Assembly: GCF_000025005.1 (NCBI RefSeq)
Contig: NC_013525.1
Span: 62,001 to 126,000, forward strand
Length of the DNA stretch: 64,000 nucleotides
Reading direction: 5' to 3'
Source: Thermobaculum terrenum ATCC BAA-798
GTDB taxonomy: Bacteria; Chloroflexota; Chloroflexia; Thermobaculales; Thermobaculaceae
Of this stretch, positions 13,247 to 21,547 are shown in pieces. The notes under the pieces were generated by a model. The model had not been told where the DNA came from. It ran no database searches and was given only the letters and a program-made list of their open reading frames with translations. Both the position numbers and the translations under genes were made by a program. Each line of letters opens with the position of its first letter. Position 1 is the first letter of the stretch.

Positions 13247-13729
13247 ATGAATGAAATAGCCTTTCTACTGGGTCTGACACTTATACTTGTTGGCTTAGTA
13301 GGGATAATGATACCGTTCATACCCGGTATACCAATTATGTGGTTGGGTGCCTTAGTCTATGGCGCTATGACTGGTTTTAGAGAGCTCACTTGGCCATGGA
13401 TGCTAATTATAACTCTTATAGCCCTAATATCTATAAGCCTAGATTTTATCCTCTCAGCTATCATGGCCCGAAAATTCGGTGGCTCCAGATTAGCCTCTTT
13501 TGGTTCCTTACTGGGTGGAATACTAGGCACACTATATCTTGGAGCTTTTGGTGCATTGCTTGGAGCATTCGGAGGCGCTGCGCTTACGGACCTACCAGTG
13601 AGCAGATCTATACGCAAGGCCCTTAGAAGTGGGACAGGTGCTGTCGTAGGTTTTGTGCTAGCCCTGATAGTAGATCTAACCTCTGGAATAGCTATCCTGG
13701 CAATATATCTATTGACGGCAATCTCCTAA
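13247..13729 (+). CDS. DUF456 family membrane protein
   Basis: A 160-residue hydrophobic protein with about five membrane segments. It has the family's glycine-rich pattern (VGIMIPFIPGIPIMWLGALVYG near the N-terminus; GSLLGGILGTLYLGAFGALLGAF in the middle). The molecular role of DUF456 proteins is unknown. The start ATG lies nine bases after AAGGG. It diverges from recA across a 150-bp gap and is followed 16 bp later by the helicase-associated-domain gene, with which it may share a transcript. Confidence 0.85.
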   Translation: MNEIAFLLGLTLILVGLVGIMIPFIPGIPIMWLGALVYGAMTGFRELTWPWMLIITLIALISISLDFILSAIMARKFGGSRLASFGSLLGGILGTLYLGAFGALLGAFGGAALTDLPVSRSIRKALRSGTGAVVGFVLALIVDLTSGIAILAIYLLTAIS

Positions 13730-13745
13730 GACCAGGTAAGGGAAC

Positions 13746-15821
13746 ATGCCTCGAAGCTTATTGTCGCTCTTACTCAATTTAGAAGTAGAAAAGCTAAGGG
13801 ATATCGCACTTTGGTGGTGTGTGGATCTCCCAAACGGGACTAGATCGGAGCAGGCAACTATACTCGCAAGGGAGATCCTGAGGTCCGATACATCTTTGTA
13901 TATGTATTGGGAAAGAATAGGTCCCGAGCCTAGAGACCTACTACTAAGAATAGCTGAACATTCTGAATTGAGGCTCTCACAGTTGCCAGCCAGTAAGGAC
14001 GATCCAGCACTCAGGGACCTAATAGCGTCAGGAATGGTATGGAAGCTGAGCGAAGCCGATCTGAGGTCCGAAAGAGTCTATACACATACCACTTCCTCCG
14101 ATCCTTATCTGCTAATCCCAAGAGAGCTAATACGCATGATCACGAGGCTAAAGAGAAAACTTCAGGAAGGCGACACGTCGGACAAGCCATTAGAGTTTTA
14201 CTTAGAGGGCATGGGGACTGGTGAGCTCGAGGCTGTAGCTCTAAATTGGGGTCTGGCAGATGAACCCGGAAGCTACACCAGAGAAGAGATAATCAAATCT
14301 CTGCTAGAAGAGCTGGAAAAGACTCCCACATCAAGAGTATTGAAAAAGCTTACTACCAACGCTCTAATGGTCTATCGATCTCTATTAGAAGAAGGTAAAG
14401 CTTACGGATTCGAACTTGCCAAGAGTCTGAACTTGCCTCTTCCAGCAATGCGAGAGGCTGTAATAGAGCTGACCGAGAACATTCTTGTGCAGGAAGCTAT
14501 ATACAACGACAGATGGTTGATCTTCCCAACCAGAGGATTGATACATACAACCAAGTCTAAGAGCTACGTTTCCCCTCCTGAAGTTTATACGCCTCGTAAG
14601 CAAGTAAAAAACCCTGACTATGCCCCAGCATGGGACTTGCTACACCTACTACGTGCATACCAGCTATATGATCTACCTTATCCCAATAACACTGAAATAG
14701 AAGAGGCGCTGTTTAATAGACTGAGCAGTCTCATATTTACCAACTCCGAGGACAAAGCCTCGCACGCCAAGCTGCTATTCCATCTAAGCCGCGACCTGGG
14801 ACTAGTATCTGAAAATGCAGGCATGATTACCACAACAAAGGCGGTTGAGAGTTGGATAAAGCTACCAATCGAAGTCCAAGCTAAGAGGATATTTAAAGCA
14901 TGGATAGAGACGAAATACGATGAATCTCATGGCCTTCTTAAGCAAGCTCCTGGCTACAGCGACAGCCAGGAATTATTGAAAAAGGCGCGTTTGGAGATAA
15001 TAGAGATACTATCCGCATGTCATGTGGATAAGTGGTACAGTATAGAGCAGGTATCCGAGATAATTAGGCAAGAACATCCTTATATCATAAGGACCAACAA
15101 TCGACTAGTTAGAGAACTAGGATTAGAGGGGGCACAGAAGGCCTTAGAAGAATGGCCAAGGTATGAAGGTCGTTGGATAACACTCTTATTCCAAGGGCCT
15201 CTTACGTGGCTACACGTAGTAGAGACATCCTCTGATGAACTCAATCCAGCATTCTCCCTTACACCGGATGGTGCATTTCTTATAGGTAAATCAAAGACTA
15301 AATACGAGTCCAAGCTTGCGAAATCCTTGTCCATCCAAGGCCATAACTCCGGTCTACAAATTAGAGTACCCAGGCCAGAATCATCACTCATTTGGACTCT
15401 ATCTGCCTTTGCCAGACCCCATAAGTGGCACGAGTCGGGTTTGGGAATATACGTGGCAGATCGTAGAACTGTAGCCAGGGCTAGGGGAGTAAACCTTAGT
15501 CCATCTGGAATAGTTGAGTTTCTGGAAGAGCACTCCAAAGAAAAGCTCCCTAATTCTATTACCAGTAAGTTGGAAGAGTGGGGGAAAGAGCCTTATAAGG
15601 TCAGTTTTGCACAAGGGTTGGTTCTTACCCTGGACAGCACAGAGGCTGTTAGAGATCTTCAAAAGCTATCTTTTATTCAGCACTTTCACCCCATGATCAT
15701 AGACGAGACCAAGGTGCTGTTATTCCTTCCCAAAGATAACTATGAGCGTGAGGTCTCGAATCTGTTACGTAGGCTGAATAAGACAGGGCTGTTCGTTGTA
15801 GAAAATAATTATGGGGGATAA
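13746..15821 (+). CDS. Helicase-associated (XPB/Ssl2 N-terminal-like, Helicase_C_3) domain protein without motor
   Basis: A 691-residue soluble protein. The C-terminal ~200 residues resemble the helicase-associated domain found beside XPB-type helicases: a segment near FSLTPDGAFLIGKS, then a basic LQIRVPRPESSLIWTLSAFA region, and an end with LVLTLDSTEAVRDLQKL and KVLLFLPKDNYEREVSNLLRRL. The N-terminal part is helical, with winged-helix-like stretches (FELAKSLNLPLPAMREAVIEL). I see no Walker A, DEAH or other ATPase motif, so it would need a separate motor or act as a DNA-binding adaptor. ATG start behind TAAGGG. It converges on gltX with only 2 bp between stops. Confidence 0.55.
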   Translation: MPRSLLSLLLNLEVEKLRDIALWWCVDLPNGTRSEQATILAREILRSDTSLYMYWERIGPEPRDLLLRIAEHSELRLSQLPASKDDPALRDLIASGMVWKLSEADLRSERVYTHTTSSDPYLLIPRELIRMITRLKRKLQEGDTSDKPLEFYLEGMGTGELEAVALNWGLADEPGSYTREEIIKSLLEELEKTPTSRVLKKLTTNALMVYRSLLEEGKAYGFELAKSLNLPLPAMREAVIELTENILVQEAIYNDRWLIFPTRGLIHTTKSKSYVSPPEVYTPRKQVKNPDYAPAWDLLHLLRAYQLYDLPYPNNTEIEEALFNRLSSLIFTNSEDKASHAKLLFHLSRDLGLVSENAGMITTTKAVESWIKLPIEVQAKRIFKAWIETKYDESHGLLKQAPGYSDSQELLKKARLEIIEILSACHVDKWYSIEQVSEIIRQEHPYIIRTNNRLVRELGLEGAQKALEEWPRYEGRWITLLFQGPLTWLHVVETSSDELNPAFSLTPDGAFLIGKSKTKYESKLAKSLSIQGHNSGLQIRVPRPESSLIWTLSAFARPHKWHESGLGIYVADRRTVARARGVNLSPSGIVEFLEEHSKEKLPNSITSKLEEWGKEPYKVSFAQGLVLTLDSTEAVRDLQKLSFIQHFHPMIIDETKVLLFLPKDNYEREVSNLLRRLNKTGLFVVENNYGG

Positions 15822-15834
15822 GCTTATCCCCCAT
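15811..15834. terminator. Palindrome containing both stop codons of convergent genes
   Basis: A perfect 24-bp palindrome. The plus-strand gene's stop TAA (15819-15821) and gltX's stop TAA (15824-15826, minus) both lie in it. Each gene therefore ends with the codons GGG GGA TAA. In RNA it folds as a hairpin in either direction; a weak U-rich tract follows only on the minus strand. Confidence 0.7.
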
Positions 15835-17308
15835 GGACTACCAAATCGAGCTTGTCAATAGCTCTACCTATCCTGGATATAGTTCGGTCTTTACCCAAGA
15901 CCGCCATAGTCTCGAATAGTCCAGGAGACGCAGTCTTTCCGGTTATAGCAACCCGAATGAGCATGAAAAGCGTTCCAGTTTTCACACCAAGCTCAGATGC
16001 CATAGATCTAAGCTCAGTCTCAAGTATCTCTTCTGACCAATTATCTATAGGCGATACTCTATCTTTTACTTTCTGCAAGAGTTCTTGCGCTTCCTGCAAA
16101 GTCAGCTTCTTTCCAGCAATCTCTTCCGCGGATGGATCCGGATCTCTAAAGAAGAAGTCCGTAAGCTCTACTACATCCGGTAGAAGCTTGATCCTATCCT
16201 TTACCAGCCCTATAACTTCAATCAAATAACCCTCATCGAGATCTTCGGTCTTCACTAGGCCAGCGTTCTCAAGGATAGGCTTGACTCTACTCGCCAGGTC
16301 ATCAACGCTGAGCACATGGTTTATGTAATAGGCATTCATCCACTCGAGTTTATTAGCATCAAATATCGCAGGAGAAGGACTCATCTTGTCGATGTCAAAC
16401 AGCTCTATCAGTTCTTCTCTTGAGAATATCTCCCTATCCGCACTGTACGAGGCACCAAGCAAAGCAAGGTAATTAAACATAGCCTCAGGAATTATCCCAA
16501 TATCTCTATACTCAAGTGCTGGCAAGGCTCCATGCCTCTTGCTTAGCCTCGACCTATCAGGACCTAATATGATCGCTGTGTGAGCATATAGAGGCGGATT
16601 CCACCCAAGAGCTTCGTGCAAGAGAATATCTCTTGCACCAGAGCTTATATACTCATCTCCTCTAAGCACATGGGTTATGCCCATCAGATGATCATCTACC
16701 ACAACTGCAAAGTGATACGGAGGATAACCATCACTTTTCAGGATGACGAAATCATCTATTTGATCGTTCTGGTATGTTACAGGGCCACGCAGAAGATCAA
16801 CCATGGTGGTAGTACCCTCAAGCGGCGTGGCAAACCTTACTACGTATGGCTGTCCTGAATCGACTAATCTTTTGGCCTCTTCTGGGCCCAAATATCGGCA
16901 TTTGCGATCGTAACGCGTGGGTAAATTATTCTTCCTTTGTTCCTCCCTTAGAGCTTCTAGCCTTTCCTGAGAACAGAAACATCTGTAAGCCTTCCCCTGG
17001 GAGATGAGCAGCTCGGCATATTCCCTGTATATCTCTTTGCGCTCAGATTGCACGTAGGGCGCATGAGGTCCACCAATATCTGGTCCCTCATCCCAATCAA
17101 TACCTATCCAACGCAGAGTTTCATAAATTACTTCTACGGCACCAGGCACGACTCTAGCGCGATCTGTATCCTCGATTCTTAGAATAAATTTGCCTCCATG
17201 ATGCCTAGCTAACAGCCAGTTGAAGACAGCAGTTCTTAAGTTACCTACATGCAAGTATCCAGTAGGACTTGGCGGGAAGCGTACCCTAACCTCGCTATTC
17301 AAAGACAC
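15824..17308 (-). CDS. gltX: Glutamyl-tRNA synthetase
   Basis: Class I synthetase charging tRNA-Glu in the cytoplasm. The 494-residue chain has the HIGH-equivalent motif PSPTGYLHVGNLRT at residues 14-25, a Cys-containing zinc-region (CFCSQERLE ... YDRKCR), and the KMSKS-equivalent SRLSKRHGA near residue 255, followed by an alpha-helical anticodon-binding region. GTG start, with GGTGAGG upstream. The last codons lie in the shared palindrome with the convergent neighbour. Discriminating versus non-discriminating charging cannot be judged here. Confidence 0.97.
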   Translation of the reverse strand: MSLNSEVRVRFPPSPTGYLHVGNLRTAVFNWLLARHHGGKFILRIEDTDRARVVPGAVEVIYETLRWIGIDWDEGPDIGGPHAPYVQSERKEIYREYAELLISQGKAYRCFCSQERLEALREEQRKNNLPTRYDRKCRYLGPEEAKRLVDSGQPYVVRFATPLEGTTTMVDLLRGPVTYQNDQIDDFVILKSDGYPPYHFAVVVDDHLMGITHVLRGDEYISSGARDILLHEALGWNPPLYAHTAIILGPDRSRLSKRHGALPALEYRDIGIIPEAMFNYLALLGASYSADREIFSREELIELFDIDKMSPSPAIFDANKLEWMNAYYINHVLSVDDLASRVKPILENAGLVKTEDLDEGYLIEVIGLVKDRIKLLPDVVELTDFFFRDPDPSAEEIAGKKLTLQEAQELLQKVKDRVSPIDNWSEEILETELRSMASELGVKTGTLFMLIRVAITGKTASPGLFETMAVLGKDRTISRIGRAIDKLDLVVHGG

Positions 17309-17435
17309 CTAACCTCACCCCTACACAGTGTTTCTAATAAGTAAGTCCTCAGCCATTATAGTTACTAAGCTACACGGCCTCAAACTTGCTGAAAGTTTAG
17401 CTGTTGGACACAATAACCTAGGAGAGGCTATATCA

Positions 17436-18785
17436 ATGACTGTTGGTGCCCGTATTGATCTGCTAAGCAAGGGACATAGAAGCCAAACTGAGGAAGAATA
17501 CAGAAAAGCTAGTTATAAGATACTCATACTAGGAGCCGGCTTTGGGGGCATACAGGCGGCCATAGAGCTCGACAAACACCTAGGTAAGAGGCAGGATGTT
17601 AGTATCCTAGTAGTGGATCGGGACAATACCCAGCTGTTCCAGCCCTTACTGTGGACCGTAGCCTCCGGCAAGAACTGCCCAGATGATACTACTGTCCCTA
17701 TCAGGAAGTTTCAAAAGGGAAGAAGCTTTCACGTCATGCATTCCGCAGTCAAACATATCGATCTACAGAACCAGGTGGTCTACTTTGACAACGGAGAGGA
17801 TAGGCCATTCGATTTCTTAGTGATCGCTTTGGGCAGCGTAACTGCTATCCCGGACCTACCAGGGCTAAGAGAAAGAGCACTACTCTTTAGGAGCCCTGCA
17901 GACGCTATAGAGCTAAGAAACAAAGTAATAGATGCCCTTGAAATGGCTCATAAAGAACAAGATCCCGAAGCACGTAAGTCTTGGCTTACGTTCGTGGTCG
18001 GCGGAGGTGGTGATACCGGCATCGAATTGGCTGCCACACTCAAGGAATACATATACGCGGGACTCTTTGCCGAATATCCCTGGCTAGAGAATGAGCCAGC
18101 TAGAATCGTGCTTGTAAGCAGGTCCAGTAGACTAGTCCCACAAAGCAGACCACATATATCTAAGACCGTGCAGGAGGTACTTGAACACGAAGGCATAGAG
18201 GTAATGAATAACACATCTGTGGAAGCAGTAACTGAAGATGAGGTAAAGACTTCTGCAGGAACTATAAAGGCTCGTACCCTTTTTTGGGCTGCCGGTATAA
18301 CAGCGCCAAAGGTTGTAAAGGATCTGCCTGTGGAGCACGCCAGAAATGGATCTTTGATCGTAGATAAGTTTTTGCGTATTCCCCAATACCCAAACGTCTT
18401 TGTTGTAGGAGACTCTGCATGGGCATTCGATGCAAGAACTAACGACCCTATACCTCCCACAGCACAAGCAGCTGAGCACATGGGCCGGTACGTCGGCAGA
18501 ACAATATCAAGTCTTATACAGAATAGAAGCATAAAACCCTTCGTTTTCAAGCCTCTAGGTCATCTAGCCTTACTGGGACAACGCACCGGTGTCGCAGAAG
18601 TTGGACCACTTACCTTTACCGGTATACCAGCTTGGTTTATCTGGCACTCATACTACTTAATACACATACCTTCATGGCAAAACAGAATTTATCTATTCAC
18701 TCACTGGCTACTATCATTGATTCTCGGCAGAGAGACCGGTCAGCTGAGGCTGTCACCTGGCGTACTCAAGGAGGGTATACAGTAA
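17436..18785 (+). CDS. ndh: Type II NADH dehydrogenase / pyridine nucleotide-disulfide oxidoreductase
   Basis: Non-proton-pumping NADH:quinone oxidoreductase, peripheral on the membrane. An FAD-binding GAGFGGIQAA motif lies near the N-terminus, a second dinucleotide fold is seen at VVGGGGDTGIELA, and the FAD-contact motif is VFVVGDSAW. The C-terminal ~60 residues are hydrophobic and aromatic (IPAWFIWHSYYLIHIP), the usual membrane anchor. I chose ATG 17436, which has AGGAG upstream, over a GTG 36 codons earlier that has no ribosome site. Length is then 449 residues. Some relatives are sulfide:quinone reductases, but the pattern is closer to Ndh. Confidence 0.85.
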   Translation: MTVGARIDLLSKGHRSQTEEEYRKASYKILILGAGFGGIQAAIELDKHLGKRQDVSILVVDRDNTQLFQPLLWTVASGKNCPDDTTVPIRKFQKGRSFHVMHSAVKHIDLQNQVVYFDNGEDRPFDFLVIALGSVTAIPDLPGLRERALLFRSPADAIELRNKVIDALEMAHKEQDPEARKSWLTFVVGGGGDTGIELAATLKEYIYAGLFAEYPWLENEPARIVLVSRSSRLVPQSRPHISKTVQEVLEHEGIEVMNNTSVEAVTEDEVKTSAGTIKARTLFWAAGITAPKVVKDLPVEHARNGSLIVDKFLRIPQYPNVFVVGDSAWAFDARTNDPIPPTAQAAEHMGRYVGRTISSLIQNRSIKPFVFKPLGHLALLGQRTGVAEVGPLTFTGIPAWFIWHSYYLIHIPSWQNRIYLFTHWLLSLILGRETGQLRLSPGVLKEGIQ

Positions 18786-18883
18786 AGAGAATCTCTACGC
18801 AAAACCCATATTATAGTTATGACTAGTATTCATATGGGACGCAGCAAGTGGTAATATAGTAAAAAGTGCGAGTAACCTTATAC

Positions 18884-18907
18884 GAGCGGAGGGAGTCACC
18901 TCCGCTC
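18884..18907 (+). terminator. Hairpin between ndh and secD
   Basis: Perfect 9-bp GC-rich stem (18884-18892 with 18899-18907) and a 6-base loop, about 100 bases after the ndh stop and 43 before secD. It is followed by TATCTGTGATTG rather than a clean U-run, so it is either a weak terminator or a secD leader element. Confidence 0.5.
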
Positions 18908-18950
18908 TATCTGTGATTGTGGAGTTGTATATTTCCAACAAGGAGCTTGA

Positions 18951-20498
18951 ATGAGGCGCTCTACACTTTACAGCTTGATATTTATCATTATTTTGACCGC
19001 ATTTGCAGTATGGGTAGACCTTCCAGGATCTAGAAACGTATTTGGACGGCAAGCAGAAGTTGTTGAAGGATTGGACCTTCAAGGAGGCTTGCAAGTACTG
19101 CTCCAAGCCCGCCACGTTGGTGGCAAGGCCCCTACAAGAGAACAGATGGAAGAGGTCAGGCAGGTTGTTGAACAACGAGTCAACAGCCTGGGATTAACTG
19201 AACCCGTAGTACAACTCCAGGGGTCAGATCGTATCGTCGTTGAGCTTCCGGGAGTAAAAGATCCTGAACAGGCAATTAGAACATTCCAGGGTACAGGCTT
19301 GCTTGAGTTCATAGACGCTGGTGATACACCACTGCAAGTGGGAACCCTGGTCAATACTACTCTAGGTCCAGCTATAACGAATGGTAATCAAAATCAGAAT
19401 TCAACTAAGAATGGTACACCTACTCCTGGTACTACCCCGACCCCAGAGAGCACTCCTCAGGCCAACCAAACACCTGTAGCTGCAAACGTAACCCCAACCC
19501 CAGAAGACCCACAGTTTCAGCAAGCACTACAGGCAACGCCTCCAGAGCAGCTACAAAGGACATATACCACAGTAATAACTGGAAACGACATAGCCAATGC
19601 CAGGCCGGATTTCGATCCGACCACTGGGGAACCCGTAGTCTCATTTGAGCTGAAACCCGAGGCAGCCAAGAAGTTCGCTGATTTCACTACCCAGAACGTG
19701 GGCAAATACTTGGCAATAGCACTAGATAAGAAGATCATCAGCTCTCCTCAGATCAGAGACCCAATAACTAACGGTAGGGGAGTTATAACAGGAGTAACAC
19801 GCGAGGAAGCACGTACATTGGCAATTCAAATCAGGTCTGGGTCTCTCAGCGTGCCACTCGATATCATAAGCTCTAACACGGTAGGAGCTACACTTGGCAA
19901 CGATTCTGTGCAGAGAAGCATCCGTGCTGGGCTAATAGGCATCGGAGCAGTTGCACTCTTTATGATCCTCTATTACAGGCTTCCAGGGTTCGTTTCTGTA
20001 GTCGCCCTAGCAATATACGCTGCAGTAGTGTTCGCACTCTTCAAGCTTATACCTGTAACACTAACACTTGCAGGTATAGCTGGCTTTATCCTATCCGTAG
20101 GCATGGCCGTGGATGCTAATGTGCTTATATTCGCGAGATTAAAAGATGAATTACGTCGCGGTAGAGGTTTGATCCAGGCCATAGACGTGGGCTTCAAAAA
20201 TGCCTGGCCCTCTATCCGGGATAGCAATATTTCCACTCTAATCACATGCGCAATACTCATATGGTTTGGCTCTAGGTTTGGAGCAAGCGTGATCAAGGGC
20301 TTTGCTATCACCCTGGCAATCGGTGTCATAGTTAGCATGTTCACAGCCATCTTCGTTACCAGGACATTGCTACAGGTAGTATTATCAATGGTGCATACCA
20401 GAAACTTGTGGATTTGGGGTATAGGAAAGAATCAATTACCCGAACCTGAAGGCAGAACTTTACAACCGGCTAAGAGCTCTAGAACTACTCAGGCTTAG
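18951..20498 (+). CDS. secD: Protein translocase subunit SecD
   Basis: RND-family partner of SecYEG that uses the proton gradient to complete protein export. The 515 residues begin with a single helix, then the periplasmic P1 domain, including DLQGGLQVLLQA, and end in five helices with GFILSVGMAVDANVLIFARLKDELR, whose Asp is the transmembrane proton relay site. Between about residues 144 and 190 sits a Thr/Pro/Asn/Gln-rich low-complexity linker not normally found. The gene is followed 20 bp later by secF. Confidence 0.95.
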   Translation: MRRSTLYSLIFIIILTAFAVWVDLPGSRNVFGRQAEVVEGLDLQGGLQVLLQARHVGGKAPTREQMEEVRQVVEQRVNSLGLTEPVVQLQGSDRIVVELPGVKDPEQAIRTFQGTGLLEFIDAGDTPLQVGTLVNTTLGPAITNGNQNQNSTKNGTPTPGTTPTPESTPQANQTPVAANVTPTPEDPQFQQALQATPPEQLQRTYTTVITGNDIANARPDFDPTTGEPVVSFELKPEAAKKFADFTTQNVGKYLAIALDKKIISSPQIRDPITNGRGVITGVTREEARTLAIQIRSGSLSVPLDIISSNTVGATLGNDSVQRSIRAGLIGIGAVALFMILYYRLPGFVSVVALAIYAAVVFALFKLIPVTLTLAGIAGFILSVGMAVDANVLIFARLKDELRRGRGLIQAIDVGFKNAWPSIRDSNISTLITCAILIWFGSRFGASVIKGFAITLAIGVIVSMFTAIFVTRTLLQVVLSMVHTRNLWIWGIGKNQLPEPEGRTLQPAKSSRTTQA

Positions 20499-20518
20499 TT
20501 AGTGGAGGGCTTTGCTAA

Positions 20519-21472
20519 TTGATCGATATAGTTAGGTGGAGATACGCTTTCTATCTGCTTTCTCTTTTGATAATCATCCCAGGTACTATATATCTACTAC
20601 TGTTCGGATTGAGACTGGGTATTGACTTTGAGGGAGGTACATTTTGGCAGATTCAGTTTGAAAAACCTGTCAGAATTGAGGATGTTAGATCTGCATTGGC
20701 TCAGGCAGGTTACAACGAAGCCTTCGTTCAAAGTTTTGGACAGCAATCCAATACTGCACAGGGCACTGTAACCAGGGGTGTGTCAATGCGCCTCCCCGAG
20801 ATAAAAGAGAACTCTCCGGAAAAGGCCAAACTCGAGCAGATACTGAAATCTAGATTCGGGAACTACGAAGAGCTGGTGTTCACATCTGTAGGCCCAGCAG
20901 TTGGCAGGGAAATCAGGAACAGGTCCATAGTTGCGATTGCGCTAGCATCCCTGGGAATTTTAGGGTACATAGCGTTTGCATTTCGTAAAGTAAGTCATCC
21001 ATTCAGATACGGAATCTGCGCTATCATCGCGATGCTACACGACGTGTTGGTCGTGGTAGGCATATTTGCCATTCTTGGTAAGCACTTCGGCGTGGAGATA
21101 GATGCTCTATTCGTGACCGCTTTGCTAACGGTAATAGGTTTCTCTGTACACGACACTATAGTTGTATTTGACAGAATTCGCGAAAATCAGCTTAGAAGAT
21201 ACGGTGAAAGCTTTGAGCAAATAGTCAATATAAGCCTTCTACAGACTTTAGTAAGATCCGTGAACACCTCTATGACGGTGATCTTCACCTTGCTAGCTCT
21301 CTACTTCTTTGGTGGCACAACGATCAAACACTTCGTGCTGGCACTTCTAATCGGCATCGTAAGTGGTACATACAGTTCTATATTCAATGCCAGCTTACTG
21401 CTCGTCTCCTGGGAAAACAAAGACTTCCTTCGAATCTTTAGAAGGACCGAGCCAGAAGCAGCAGCCACCTAA
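20519..21472 (+). CDS. secF: Protein translocase subunit SecF
   Basis: Membrane partner of SecD in the SecDF export complex. The 317 residues start with one helix then LRLGIDFEGGTFWQIQF, and end with five helices holding IGFSVHDTIVVFDRIRENQ and SVNTSMTVIFTLLALYFFGG. The TTG start is preceded by GGAGGG. It lies directly after secD in one transcript. Confidence 0.96.
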   Translation: MIDIVRWRYAFYLLSLLIIIPGTIYLLLFGLRLGIDFEGGTFWQIQFEKPVRIEDVRSALAQAGYNEAFVQSFGQQSNTAQGTVTRGVSMRLPEIKENSPEKAKLEQILKSRFGNYEELVFTSVGPAVGREIRNRSIVAIALASLGILGYIAFAFRKVSHPFRYGICAIIAMLHDVLVVVGIFAILGKHFGVEIDALFVTALLTVIGFSVHDTIVVFDRIRENQLRRYGESFEQIVNISLLQTLVRSVNTSMTVIFTLLALYFFGGTTIKHFVLALLIGIVSGTYSSIFNASLLLVSWENKDFLRIFRRTEPEAAAT

Positions 21473-21547
21473 AAGGAAACTTGGGTTAAAATTTGGTTAG
21501 CTTAAACCAGGGTCGATAACTAAATATACAGAGGACGAGGGGGTTTC

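Noticed and set aside
15811..15834. The palindrome as an insertion-sequence or phage attachment site
   Set aside because: There is no flanking element, duplication or integrase; termination of two convergent genes explains it better.
17328..17435. GTG start giving a 485-residue Ndh
   Set aside because: The 36 extra residues do not resemble the family and have no ribosome site, whereas ATG 17436 does.
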